44,706 bases of DNA from assembly GCA_905479925.1 (NCBI GenBank), contig CAJQOL010000082.1, positions 1 through 44,706 of the forward strand. The letters run 5' to 3'. Both the position numbers and the translations under genes were made by a program. Of the stretch, positions 1-9,006 are shown one piece after another. Source of the DNA: an uncultured Kangiellaceae bacterium. Its GTDB lineage: Bacteria; Pseudomonadota; Gammaproteobacteria; Enterobacterales; Kangiellaceae. The notes below the pieces were generated by a model that was not told the DNA's origin, did not search any database, and worked only from the letters and a program-made list of their open reading frames with translations. Within the stretch, counting starts at the first letter, position 1; every line of letters starts with the position of its first letter.

Positions 1-2099
1 CCACCGTCGAGCCGTTCACGAATAGCGACCATCGTTGAGTTGCTTTTTGTAGCTTCTAGCTCATCGCTTTGATTTTTGAATTGGCGTTGGTGATCAATAA
101 TAGATTGGCTGTGCCAGGCAATTGTCTCTGCTGGATTTTTAGTAAAATAAGCAATACCCAAATGTTGCCAGTTGGCTTCTATTTCTTCACTTTTAAACCC
201 TTGCTCTGTCAAAATAGCTAGTGCGGAAGATTTAGTCGTCTGCCAATCTTCAACTGGGTCGGGTTGATCTTCGCTTAAATAAGCCAGAGTCGAGTAAGCA
301 AGTTCCTTTAAAAGAGAATCTTTCCAAGAATTCCATAAAGAATGGCTGGTTGCTCTTATATCAGCGACAGTAAGTATATATAAAAGCTCTAGCCTCTCCT
401 TTGTGCCAACTAATTCCGCAAAGTTTTGAATAACTTTTGGGTCGGAGGTATCTCTTTTTTGCGCGATAAGGCTCATTAACAAATGGTTAGCTACCAGCCA
501 ACTAATCGTCTCCGCATCATGTTCATTCAATTCGTGTTGTTTACAAAATTCTAAGGCTTCAAATGAGCCTATTTCGCTATGGTCTCCACCTCTGCCTTTA
601 CCTATGTCATGAAAAAGCCCGGCTAGGTAAATAACCTCGGGTTTTTGTTGTTTACACATGATTTCATGGCAGAGTGGGAATTTATCTTTTGCATCACAGT
701 CCTCAAATTCAATAAGATTTTTTAACAGGAATAACGTATGCTCATCGACGGTATAACTGTGAAACATGTCATACTGCATTTGACCGCTTATTTTTTGAAA
801 GGCGGGTAAATAATCTGACAGAACGCCACTGCGTTTCATTAAAAACAACGCTCGTGACGTTTTATGTTTGGTATGCCAAAACTCAATAAAGAGTTGTCTA
901 TTTCTCTTTTTTTGGGTGAACTTGGGTGTTATCTTGTTTCTAGCAGCTCTAATCGCCCTAAGGGTACGCGCGCTGATTCCTTTTACCTCATGATGTTCCG
1001 CTACAACCCTAAATATGTTGATCAATTCACTCGGGTGATTTTCAAACAACTTAATATCTTTCGCATCAATCCTAGAATCAAAAATTTGATAGTTTTCGCT
1101 GACCGAGAGTGGTTTAGAGCTATTTTTCTTTACTTGCGTTTGTTCAAGCACCTGTAACAAAATGTCAGAAATATTTCGTATTACAAGAACACTTCGATAA
1201 TACCGCTTCATCATTTTTTCAACGGCCATTTGATTTTCGCCATCACTAAAACCCATCAGTTCGGCGGTGGCTTTTTGATAATCGAACAGTAATCTATCTT
1301 CAGCTTTATTGGTAACTATGTGTAACGCGAATCTGATCTTCCAAATGAACAGTTGGCATTTTACTAAGGTATAGTATTCTTTCTTAGTAATTATATTTTT
1401 CTTAATCAACTCAAAAATAGATTGCGGGTAATAAAACCGTTGTGCAACCCATGAGATTAATTGAATGTCCCTTAGGCCTCCAGGGCTCGATTTTACATTG
1501 GGTTCTAAATCGTATGAGGAACCATCAAATTTTTTATAACGCTGCTTTTGTTCTTCAGTTTTGGCAATAAAAAATTTCTTAGCGTCCCACATTTTGCCGG
1601 GGGAGGTTTCCTCTTTTAGCGACTCGAATAGTGCAATAGAGCCGGCTAAATAGCGTGATTCCATCAGGTTGGTTGCCACAGTAATGTCATTTTTGGCGAG
1701 TACAGTACACTGTTTTAAGGTGCGGCTTGCTTGACCAATAATCAGTCCGGTATCCCATAACAGTGTGATAAAAGCGGCTATTTTTTGGTTTTCTTGTTCT
1801 TGCACTTTATTGGGGAGCAAGAATAACAAATCAATATCTGAATAGGGGTGTAGTTCACCCCGTCCGTATCCGCCAACGGCAATCAAGGATAACTCATTGG
1901 AAAACATCATGGAAGACCACAACTCACGTAACAAATGATCGATATGCTCCGACCGACTCGTCACTAAATCCCTTACATTTACACCATCCCTAAATGCGCA
2001 GCTTAATAATTCAAAGGAACTTTGTTCATAAGCCTTGAGCTGAGACAAGGTGTCTTGCGCAGGATCGAGAGATAACTTTTCAAGTGACGTAACTTTCAT
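1..2099 (-). CDS. glnD: Bifunctional PII uridylyltransferase / uridylyl-removing enzyme GlnD, C-terminus off the window
   Basis: GlnD uridylylates PII when glutamine is low and removes UMP when it is high, so it is the cytoplasmic nitrogen sensor. I translated the minus strand from the ATG at 2099-2097; the parts I read are open to the left edge, giving about 699 codons of a protein usually near 880-900. Near residue 75-95 is the nucleotidyltransferase motif GGYGRGELHPYSDIDLLF with its GG and DxD residues. Near residue 500 is the HD hydrolase motif FHDIGKGRGGDHSEIG. The two C-terminal ACT domains that sense glutamine would lie beyond position 1. The start is 67 nt after the map stop on the same strand, so the two genes are probably cotranscribed, as in E. 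coli. Family assignment is firm; absence of the C-terminus is a window effect, not a truncation. Confidence 0.93.
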   Translation of the reverse strand, partial: MKVTSLEKLSLDPAQDTLSQLKAYEQSSFELLSCAFRDGVNVRDLVTSRSEHIDHLLRELWSSMMFSNELSLIAVGGYGRGELHPYSDIDLLFLLPNKVQEQENQKIAAFITLLWDTGLIIGQASRTLKQCTVLAKNDITVATNLMESRYLAGSIALFESLKEETSPGKMWDAKKFFIAKTEEQKQRYKKFDGSSYDLEPNVKSSPGGLRDIQLISWVAQRFYYPQSIFELIKKNIITKKEYYTLVKCQLFIWKIRFALHIVTNKAEDRLLFDYQKATAELMGFSDGENQMAVEKMMKRYYRSVLVIRNISDILLQVLEQTQVKKNSSKPLSVSENYQIFDSRIDAKDIKLFENHPSELINIFRVVAEHHEVKGISARTLRAIRAARNKITPKFTQKKRNRQLFIEFWHTKHKTSRALFLMKRSGVLSDYLPAFQKISGQMQYDMFHSYTVDEHTLFLLKNLIEFEDCDAKDKFPLCHEIMCKQQKPEVIYLAGLFHDIGKGRGGDHSEIGSFEALEFCKQHELNEHDAETISWLVANHLLMSLIAQKRDTSDPKVIQNFAELVGTKERLELLYILTVADIRATSHSLWNSWKDSLLKELAYSTLAYLSEDQPDPVEDWQTTKSSALAILTEQGFKSEEIEANWQHLGIAYFTKNPAETIAWHSQSIIDHQRQFKNQSDELEATKSNSTMVAIRERLDG

Positions 2100-2166
2100 T
2101 TACTACTCTGAGAAAAATAGAATTGGTTGAGGCAAACTGGTGAGTAGAAGTCGACCTAAACGTATT

Positions 2167-2934
2167 CTAAATGTTTTCATCTGGACGTAGAGTGAGTACT
2201 TCAACGCCGTCGGCGGTTACTAGCAGGGTGTGCTCCCATTGCGCAGACAAGCTTTTATCTTTGGTGACAACTGTCCAATCGTCCTTAAGTACACGAGAAT
2301 GTCTTTTGCCGGCATTGACCATGGGTTCGATTGTGAAGGTCATTCCTTCTTCTAAAACCGGGCCAGTACCTTTTTTACCATAGTGCAAGACCTGCGGATC
2401 TTCGTGAAACCCCTCACCAATTCCGTGTCCGCAATATTCTTCGACAATACTGAAGCGTTCTGCGTGGGCATGTTGAGCGATGGCGTGGCCAATATCTCCC
2501 AAGTGCACGCCTGGTTTAACCATTCTAATTCCTAGATACAGACACTCTTGCGCGTTTTTAACCAAGCGTTCGGCCAGCACAGAACGTTTACCAACGAAAA
2601 ACATCTTGGAGCTATCACCATGAAAGCCGTCTTTAATGACTGTGATATCAACATTGATAATATCACCATCTTTCAATTTCTTGTCGCTAGGAATACCGTG
2701 ACATATGACATGATTTAAAGAGGTACAAATTGATTTAGGGAAGCCATGATAGTCTAAAGGTGCTGGAATAGCTTTTTGCACATTGACTATATAGTCGTGA
2801 CATATCTGGTTCAACTCGTTGGTAGTTACACCTTTTTTTATGTGCGGCTGAATCATTTCTAGCACTTCCATAGTCAAACGACCGGCGGTGCGCATTTTTT
2901 CGATTTGCTCTGGCGTTTTAATGATAATTGCCAT
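2167..2934 (-). CDS. map: Type I methionine aminopeptidase
   Basis: Removes the initiator methionine from nascent proteins; a metal-dependent enzyme of the pita-bread fold. The 255-residue length is close to E. coli Map (264). Visible motifs: NHVICHGIP with the conserved substrate-contacting His, the two metal-binding Asp in NVDIT and HGDSSKMF, the His in EEYCGHGIGEGFHEDP, the Glu in FTIEPMVN and the Glu in QWEHTLLV, so all five metal ligands are present. No N-terminal zinc or SH3 extension is seen, which fits the type Ia form. An AGGA lies upstream of the ATG. Gene order map then glnD is common in gammaproteobacteria, but rpsB, often divergent from map, is not here; recA is on that side instead. 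Confidence 0.96.
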   Translation of the reverse strand: MAIIIKTPEQIEKMRTAGRLTMEVLEMIQPHIKKGVTTNELNQICHDYIVNVQKAIPAPLDYHGFPKSICTSLNHVICHGIPSDKKLKDGDIINVDITVIKDGFHGDSSKMFFVGKRSVLAERLVKNAQECLYLGIRMVKPGVHLGDIGHAIAQHAHAERFSIVEEYCGHGIGEGFHEDPQVLHYGKKGTGPVLEEGMTFTIEPMVNAGKRHSRVLKDDWTVVTKDKSLSAQWEHTLLVTADGVEVLTLRPDENI

Positions 2935-3292
2935 TGAATTTCCTAGGTTGTTAATATCAAAGCCATTTTACGTGAAAAACAAGGGTTTTAACACCTACAG
3001 AAAGTGCTTATTTTGTCGTTCTATGTGGGGTTGAATTTGTGTGCTCGAAAAAGCGACACATCAGTACAGACACTATCGATTTTTTTGATAGCACTTTATA
3101 TAATTTATTCCACGGTTTTTAGAGGAGTTTATTGTGGAGTAAATATTTTATCGCACAATAATAAAAACGGTTGCCTACTTGTATAAGTAGGTGTAGGATA
3201 AGTAGTGAAAATTAACCCCCTGCGATTAAGTTGTACATTGTTAGGCACTTAATCATGATGATAAACAAGAAAATTTTTAGGTGGAGAGAACA
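2935..3292. other. Divergent promoter region between map and recA
   Basis: This 358-base AT-rich gap separates the minus-strand map-glnD pair from plus-strand recA. It holds the recA promoter and palindrome (3171-3199) and presumably the map promoter. A 60-codon open frame at 3004-3186 is present but has no convincing ribosome binding site and a composition that follows the AT-rich background, so I do not call it a gene. No classical CTGT-N8-ACAG SOS box was found by eye. Confidence 0.6.
3171..3199 (+). promoter_or_regulatory. recA promoter with an embedded palindrome (candidate LexA operator)
   Basis: A sigma70-like promoter is TTGCCT (3171-3176), 17 bases, TAGGAT (3194-3199). Between and overlapping these boxes lies CCTACTTGTATAAGTAGG (3174-3191), with perfect 7-base arms around GTAT. 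In E. coli recA the LexA operator has the same position, between -35 and -10. The palindrome does not fit CTGT-N8-ACAG, so either LexA has a different specificity here or another repressor binds. The placement is seen; LexA binding is inferred. Confidence 0.5.
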
Positions 3293-4315
3293 ATGGACGA
3301 CAATCGTAAACAAGCATTAAATGCAGCACTTGGCCAGATTGAAAGGCAGTTTGGTAAAGGCTCTGTTATGAGAATGGGTGAAATCCAAGCTCAAAAGATG
3401 GATGTTATTTCTACAGGTTCATTAGGTTTAGATATTGCGTTAGGTGTTGGTGGTTTGCCAAAAGGGCGAGTTATTGAAATTTACGGCCCAGAGTCTTCGG
3501 GTAAAACAACTCTAACGTTACAGGCTATTGCTGAATGTCAAAAGCAAGGCGGAACAGCAGCGTTTGTTGACGCTGAGCATGCATTGGACCCTGTATACGC
3601 TGAGGCTCTGGGTGTAAATTTGGACAGTTTGTTAGTTTCACAGCCGGATACCGGTGAGCAAGCTCTTGAAATATGCGACATGTTGGTGCGCTCAGGAGCC
3701 GTCGACCTAGTGGTTATCGACTCTGTAGCGGCTTTGACACCAAAGGCTGAAATTGAAGGTGATATGGGCGATTCTCATATGGGGCTGCAAGCAAGATTGA
3801 TGTCACAAGCTTTGCGAAAGCTGACTGGTAATATAAAAAGAACAAACTGTACGGTTATATTTATTAACCAGATCAGAATGAAAATAGGTGTGATGTTCGG
3901 CTCCCCAGAAACAACCACCGGTGGTAATGCTCTTAAGTTTTATGCGTCGGTACGTCTTGATATTCGTCGTATTGGAGCGGTTAAGCAAGGTGATGAAATC
4001 GTTGGAAATGAAACAAGAGTTAAAGTCGTCAAAAATAAGGTTGCCCCTCCGTTTAAGCAAACTGAGTTCCAGATTCTTTACGGAAAAGGAACTTCAAAAA
4101 TGGGCGAAATTATTGACCTTGGTGTAAAACAAAACATCGTTGATAAAGCTGGGGCTTGGTATAGCTATAAAGGTGACAGAATTGGTCAGGGTAAAGCAAA
4201 AGTAGCAGACTTCTTGTTGGCAAACCCAGAGCTTGTTGAGGAAATTGAAGGACAAATTCGTGCTGAGTTATTGCCTCAAGTTGAAGACACCAAGGCTAAA
4301 GAGAAAGAAAGCTAG
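3293..4315 (+). CDS. recA: DNA recombinase RecA
   Basis: ATP-dependent strand-exchange protein and co-protease for LexA cleavage. At 340 residues it is a standard length. Visible: Walker [10 protein letters not shown] near residue 65, the Walker B strand [12 protein letters not shown], the L1 region around [15 protein letters not shown], and the L2 loop and flanks in [18 protein letters not shown] followed by [17 protein letters not shown]. The C-terminus is acidic and Lys/Glu-rich ([10 protein letters not shown]), as usual. I chose ATG 3293, giving [13 protein letters not shown], rather than the in-frame GTG at 3281, because AGGTGGAGAG just upstream is the ribosome binding site and RecA proteins begin this way. 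The usual partner recX is not adjacent but 4.7 kb downstream. Confidence 0.97.
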   Translation: MDDNRKQALNAALGQIERQFGKGSVMRMGEIQAQKMDVISTGSLGLDIALGVGGLPKGRVIEIYGPESSGKTTLTLQAIAECQKQGGTAAFVDAEHALDPVYAEALGVNLDSLLVSQPDTGEQALEICDMLVRSGAVDLVVIDSVAALTPKAEIEGDMGDSHMGLQARLMSQALRKLTGNIKRTNCTVIFINQIRMKIGVMFGSPETTTGGNALKFYASVRLDIRRIGAVKQGDEIVGNETRVKVVKNKVAPPFKQTEFQILYGKGTSKMGEIIDLGVKQNIVDKAGAWYSYKGDRIGQGKAKVADFLLANPELVEEIEGQIRAELLPQVEDTKAKEKES

Positions 4316-4694
4316 AACTTTTATTACCGCTTATCGCTCAACCATTTTGGTTGAGCGAAGGTGGATGGAGTCTACTGCCTGCAACCGCTGATTTGAAATG
4401 TTGTTATAATAACCACTCATAGCTTCCCTTCTCACAACAGCTCTCGATCAAGTCAATTTACATCTCTTTATAGATTTTCCGCAAATTGTAGGTTTTCTAC
4501 AAAAATACCAGTTATACCTAATCCGGATCTAGTGCACGATTATTATTTAATAATACCAATTTCATTCAAATAGGCTTGCGCATATTTACTGATTGGAGTT
4601 AGTCTAAGCGGGTCGCCTATGTATTTTGTTATGTTTGCTAATGCATGAGGTTAGATTGTAGTGTACCCAGTTTTATGGCTTTAAGGAGTTTCCG
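4316..4694. other. Intergenic region downstream of recA
   Basis: The 379-base gap begins with a strong hairpin (4335-4357). The rest is AT-rich with no recognisable gene or RNA. The ribosome binding site of the next gene, AAGGAG, lies near 4682-4687. A promoter for the following lipoprotein gene is probably here but I could not fix convincing boxes. Confidence 0.5.
4335..4357 (+). terminator. Hairpin after recA without a T-run
   Basis: CGCTCAACCA, loop TTT, TGGTTGAGCG: a perfect 10-base stem about 20 bases after the recA stop. No T-tract follows, so it is not a classical intrinsic terminator. It may act as an mRNA 3'-end stabiliser or assist Rho-dependent termination. Confidence 0.5.
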
Positions 4695-5258
4695 ATGAGT
4701 ATCTTATCTAAAAAGATTTACTGCATAGTGGCTTTTCTAATACTGCTAAGTGGTTGTAAAATCGCACCGCCCGTTACCACGGATTACGATACCAATTATG
4801 ATTATAAAGGGCTAAAAACCTTTGCGTGGATGCCTATTGTTGGCGAGAAAAAATTGACTAGCCTTGATAATCGCAGGCAAGCAAAGGCTATTGAAGATAC
4901 CTTGATAGCAAAAGGTTTTAGAATGGTAAAAGAGCCTGGTAGCGCTAGTTTCTTGCTTAAAACCCGAACTATTACCGATAAGAAGACTGACGTTGAAGCT
5001 TTTGTGAGAGTGTGGGGGTATAACCCGTATTTCCACCACCCATTTGGCTGGCCACATGTTGGCCCAACGACGATTAAGCGCGAATATGAAGTCGGAACAC
5101 TTGTATTAGATATCGTCGACCCACAAGAGAAAGAAGTAATTTGGCAAGGAGCTATTTCCCGTAAGCTTGGTTTGTATAGAAACCGTACTCCTGAGCAGCG
5201 AGATGAGATAGCACTTATTAATGCTCAAGCAATGCTTGCGAGTTTTCCTCCCCAATAG
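4695..5258 (+). CDS. DUF4136 family lipoprotein
   Basis: The 187-residue protein starts with a lipoprotein signal peptide: positive MSILSKKIY, a hydrophobic stretch, and a lipobox LLSGC with the Cys at residue 21. The mature part begins TTDYDTNYDYKGLKTFAW, typical of DUF4136, and continues with KAIEDTLIAKGF and a late GTLVLDIVD / EVIWQGAISRKL segment that matches the same family pattern. The function of DUF4136 lipoproteins is not known to me; they are probably periplasmic and membrane anchored. The start is supported by AAGGAG upstream. The residue after the lipidated Cys is Lys, not Asp, so by the E. coli Lol rule outer-membrane sorting is expected. It stands between recA and the M16 peptidase, all in one orientation. 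Confidence 0.85.
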   Translation: MSILSKKIYCIVAFLILLSGCKIAPPVTTDYDTNYDYKGLKTFAWMPIVGEKKLTSLDNRRQAKAIEDTLIAKGFRMVKEPGSASFLLKTRTITDKKTDVEAFVRVWGYNPYFHHPFGWPHVGPTTIKREYEVGTLVLDIVDPQEKEVIWQGAISRKLGLYRNRTPEQRDEIALINAQAMLASFPPQ

Positions 5259-5789
5259 TAAAAAGCCGGCATCTAAATGCTAATAATTTGGGTGCCGTCT
5301 TTCCGTTATCCGTCAACTTAACTTCGCTCAAAATTGGTTATAATATAGCCACCATCAAGTTATTTTCGTTGAATCTGCAAGGTATAAGTTTGTTGGTTTG
5401 CTATTGTTCTGCTTGCTTTGCGGCATGTCGAACCTCCAAAAGGGCTCCAGTTGCAATTGAGTGTGCTGGTTTTAGCTTGACGGCGAATCGCTCATAGGCG
5501 AAAGCTAATGCTGTGTGAATATTTACTAGAGCAAAAAAGCTCTGGTTGTAAGTAAATATTTCAAAACACTGCAAATTTGCTGAATATTTGATTAGTATGT
5601 TGCCCTTAATAAATAGCCGGTAGCAGATATTTTGGGCTATATTAAGGTACTTAAGTATCAATTATATCGTTTACTGATTGAATAGGACTTATCATTATTC
5701 AATGGAAATAACTAGTATATAGTTATAAATCAGTCAGTTAGTTGTTAACTAGGCAAGGCTTGTTCGCGTAAATGAGTGAGTAAGCTAAA
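5259..5789. other. Intergenic region before the M16 peptidase
   Basis: A 531-base AT-rich stretch. Two open frames (5288-5497 plus, 5401-5661 minus) overlap each other antisense, lack good ribosome binding sites and have no domain I recognise, so they are left out. A weak hairpin CGGCATC (5267-5273) with GGTGCCG (5291-5297), one G-T pair and a 17-base loop, could contribute to termination of the lipoprotein gene. I see no RNA gene. Confidence 0.5.
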
Positions 5790-8756
5790 ATGCCAACTCA
5801 AACTTTGACCAAAGGAATTCTATCGATGGTTTTCAATAACACCCAACGTTTGTCTTCAGGCAAGCAGGTTAGTCCCTTTCTGCAAAACTGTAAATCAGTA
5901 TTAAAAATTGCAGGAGTAACTCTATTTTCAGCGGCTATTGCTAGTTGCACTAATGTTTCAAAGGTCGAAAAACAAAGTGTATCTGCAGAGCAAGATAAGA
6001 TATTTAGTTTGCCCTATCATATGGAGACTCTCGATAACGGATTGAAAGTGATTGTTGTTAAAACCGATTACCCTGACTTGGTTTCATTGCAGATCCCGAT
6101 GCAAACAGGGTCAAGAAATGAAGTTGAGGAAGGAAAGTCTGGTTTTGCTCATTTCTTCGAACATATGATGTTTAAAGGAACTAAGAACTATCCAGCGTCA
6201 GTTTATTCCGATATGTTAAAAAATGCCGGCGTTGATGGAAACGCCTATACCAGCGATGATCTGACCAATTACCATATTTCTTTCCCTAAAGAACACTTGG
6301 AAAATATGTTAATGCTGGAGGCGGATAGATTTCAAAATTTGCACTACGAAGAGTCGGAGTTCCGTACAGAAGCTCTTGCGGTAAAAGGTGAGTATCTTAA
6401 AAATTCTTCAAACCCGTTTAGAAAAATGTTTGAAGGCATTAGAGACGTTGCTTTTCAGAAGCACACATATAAGCACACAACCATGGGTTTCCTTAGAGAT
6501 ATTGAGCAAATGCCAGAGCAGTTTGATTACTCTAAAACATTCTTTAAACGTTGGTATACGCCGCAATTTGCAAGTGTGATTGTTGTTGGTGATGTCGATG
6601 TCGATAAGACTGTAGACTGGGTTAAGAAATATTGGGGTGTTTGGGAGCGTTCTGAGAACAATGTCGAGATTGAACAAGAGCCGCCTCAGGAAGAACAAAT
6701 TTATAAACACCTAAAATTCGAGAAGGCCCCTAGCACCTATATTACAATGGCATTCAGAGGTCCAGCACTTGACGAAGAGATGAAAGACAAACCTGCGCTT
6801 GACTTAATGAGCCAAGCTTATTTTTCACAGTCTTCTGACCTTTACAAAGATCTAGTGATGGATAGGCAGATGGTACAAGCGGTAGGAGCCTATTTCCCCG
6901 ATAGAAAAGACCCTCAGTTGTTGTATATTTACGCGCAATTGAAAGACCCTAAGTATGCTAACGAAGTTAAAACCGCCATTACAAAGACGTTGGTAAAGGC
7001 GCGTACGGAATTGCTCGAAGAAAGTGTACTAAATAACATAAAACGGAGCCAAAAATATGGTTTTGCGCGCACACTAGATTCAACGGGTAGTATTGCTGGT
7101 ACGCTTGCTAGTTACGTCCATTTTGAACGCGACCCCGAATTTCTTAACCGACTATATCGAACCATGAGCGATATTACCTCTGAGGATATAAGAAAATATT
7201 CTTCGAAATACTTTGTAGATTCTGGATTAACTATGATGACTATGTCTCCTCAGGAATCTTTAGAGAATTTTAACTCGAAGGTAATCATTGATAAGCCTAG
7301 TATTGCAAAGGCTGCGGTTGATAAGCCGTCTATTGTTAAGACCATATTACAACCGTCTAGTTCAGACTTAGTCGATGTAACCTGGTGGTTTAAAACCGGC
7401 GCTATGAGTGATCCTAAAGGCAAGAAAGGATTAGCCACGCTGACCGCTATGATGATCGCTAATGGAGGAACTGTCTCACAGACCTACAACGATATTCAAA
7501 AAGCAATGTTTCCACTAGCCGCTGGTTTTGGTTCGAACGCAGGTAAAGAAATGTTAACCTTTAGAGGTAACGTTCATAGAGATAACTTGATGGATTGGTA
7601 TGGCTTGGTAGGCGAGCAGTTGTTGCAACCTGGCTGGAGAGAGGACGACTTTAAGCGTGTTAAAGAGCAGCTTATAGACAACATTCAAAACGGACTTAAA
7701 GCCAGTAATGACGAGGAACTAGGGAAAGAGGTTTTATACGAAGCACTCTATAAAAATCACGCCTATGGTTCGTTAAGCTCGGGTCATACCGACGATATCG
7801 AAAGTCTAACGATTGGCGACTTAAAAGCTTTTTATCGTTCTCAGCTTACTCAAAACAACCTTACTATTGCTATTGCTGGTAACTACTCTGATGACTTTAA
7901 GAGTAAGTTGTTAGCTGATATGCAGCAGCTGCCGGTTGGCACCAAACAAGTAAGTTCGGTTGCTGAAGCACCTAAGCTAAAAGGGCGCAGCGCTACAATC
8001 GTTGAGAAGAACACACTATCGACTGCCGTTTCTTATGGGTTTCCTATCGATGTAAAACGCGGTGATGAAGATTGGGTAGCACTTTGGTTGGTTCGTTCTT
8101 GGTTAGGAGAGCATCGAAATAGCAACTCATTCCTCTATCAGCGTATTCGTCAAGCGAGGGGCATGAATTACGGTGATTACGCTTACATTGAGTATTTTCC
8201 GAGTGGCATGTTCAGAACTAAACCACCTGTTAATGTGGCAAGATCTCAGCAAATTTTCCAAGTATGGATTCGACCATTAAGAACCGCAAACGATGCTCAT
8301 TTTGCAACCAGAACTGCAATGTGGGAAATGGAAAAATTAATTTCTAATGGTTTGACTGAAAAACAGTTTGAGTCAACTCGTAACTTTCTTAAGAACTATG
8401 TCCCGCAGCTAGTCGATAGCCAGAGTCGAATTCTCGGTTCTGTGGTTGATTCAGAGTTTTATGGTACTGAGAATTTCGTCAATTACGTCAGAAAAGGTTT
8501 AGAGGAATTGACTGTGGCAAAGGTTAACCAAGTGATTAAGAAGCACCTTCAACTCGATGACATTCATTTCGTATTTATTACTAAAGACGCAGCAGATATG
8601 AAAAAGCGATTAGCTTCGGAAGGAGTATCCTCGATGACTTACAATAGTGAGAAATCAAAGGAGTTACTTGCAGAAGATAAGATCATAGAGAAATATCCGC
8701 TAAATCTTAAAAGTGACCACATTACAATTACACCGATAGATGAGGTCTTTAAGTAG
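5790..8756 (+). CDS. M16 family zinc metallopeptidase, two-unit lipoprotein
   Basis: A 988-residue protein with two M16 (insulinase/pitrilysin-like) units in one chain. The first unit carries the inverted zinc motif HFFEH at residues 121-125 and the third ligand probably Glu201 in ALAVKGEY. The second unit, from about residue 530, lacks HxxEH and would be the inactive partner, as in clamshell M16 enzymes. Residues 1-53 form a long lipoprotein signal with IASC (Cys53), so the enzyme is probably anchored facing the periplasm and degrades peptides there. ATG 5790 is used; the in-frame ATG at 5826 is an alternative that still keeps the signal, and neither has a strong ribosome binding site. A likely paralogue role is cleaning up peptides or signal peptides; the substrate is unknown. 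It interrupts the recA-recX pair. Confidence 0.92.
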   Translation: MPTQTLTKGILSMVFNNTQRLSSGKQVSPFLQNCKSVLKIAGVTLFSAAIASCTNVSKVEKQSVSAEQDKIFSLPYHMETLDNGLKVIVVKTDYPDLVSLQIPMQTGSRNEVEEGKSGFAHFFEHMMFKGTKNYPASVYSDMLKNAGVDGNAYTSDDLTNYHISFPKEHLENMLMLEADRFQNLHYEESEFRTEALAVKGEYLKNSSNPFRKMFEGIRDVAFQKHTYKHTTMGFLRDIEQMPEQFDYSKTFFKRWYTPQFASVIVVGDVDVDKTVDWVKKYWGVWERSENNVEIEQEPPQEEQIYKHLKFEKAPSTYITMAFRGPALDEEMKDKPALDLMSQAYFSQSSDLYKDLVMDRQMVQAVGAYFPDRKDPQLLYIYAQLKDPKYANEVKTAITKTLVKARTELLEESVLNNIKRSQKYGFARTLDSTGSIAGTLASYVHFERDPEFLNRLYRTMSDITSEDIRKYSSKYFVDSGLTMMTMSPQESLENFNSKVIIDKPSIAKAAVDKPSIVKTILQPSSSDLVDVTWWFKTGAMSDPKGKKGLATLTAMMIANGGTVSQTYNDIQKAMFPLAAGFGSNAGKEMLTFRGNVHRDNLMDWYGLVGEQLLQPGWREDDFKRVKEQLIDNIQNGLKASNDEELGKEVLYEALYKNHAYGSLSSGHTDDIESLTIGDLKAFYRSQLTQNNLTIAIAGNYSDDFKSKLLADMQQLPVGTKQVSSVAEAPKLKGRSATIVEKNTLSTAVSYGFPIDVKRGDEDWVALWLVRSWLGEHRNSNSFLYQRIRQARGMNYGDYAYIEYFPSGMFRTKPPVNVARSQQIFQVWIRPLRTANDAHFATRTAMWEMEKLISNGLTEKQFESTRNFLKNYVPQLVDSQSRILGSVVDSEFYGTENFVNYVRKGLEELTVAKVNQVIKKHLQLDDIHFVFITKDAADMKKRLASEGVSSMTYNSEKSKELLAEDKIIEKYPLNLKSDHITITPIDEVFK

Positions 8757-8790
8757 TTCTTTTAATTGCTTAAAGCCCTACTGTACGTTT

Positions 8791-8822
8791 ACCTGGCATT
8801 CTTTCATGGATGAATGCCAGGT
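8791..8822 (+). terminator. Hairpin after the M16 peptidase gene, no T-run
   Basis: ACCTGGCATTC (8791-8801) and GAATGCCAGGT (8812-8822) form a perfect 11-base stem with a 10-base loop, 34 bases after the stop codon. The bases after it are TCTATG, not a T-run, so intrinsic termination is uncertain; mRNA 3'-end protection is an alternative. Confidence 0.5.
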
Positions 8823-9006
8823 TCTATGAACCCCAAAACTTTCCTCTCTCTGCAAGCAAATAACGACCCTTTCTGGGCATTTTCTGTCTGAATAAATACC
8901 ACATCATTAATTTATCATGCACCAAAACCTCGGTTCTGACTATGTACCTTGGTAAAGCGTTGATTTAAACTAGATGATTGGCTGCACATAGCATAGAATA
9001 TGCGCC

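Noticed and set aside
864..1157. Plus-strand open frame of 97 codons
   Set aside because: It lies antisense within glnD, whose minus-strand reading carries clear NTase and HD motifs.
3004..3186. 60-codon hydrophobic open frame before recA
   Set aside because: No ribosome binding site, AT-driven composition, and it overlaps the recA promoter region.
5288..5661. Two overlapping frames on opposite strands between the lipoprotein and the M16 gene
   Set aside because: Mutually antisense, no recognisable domain and no good start signals.
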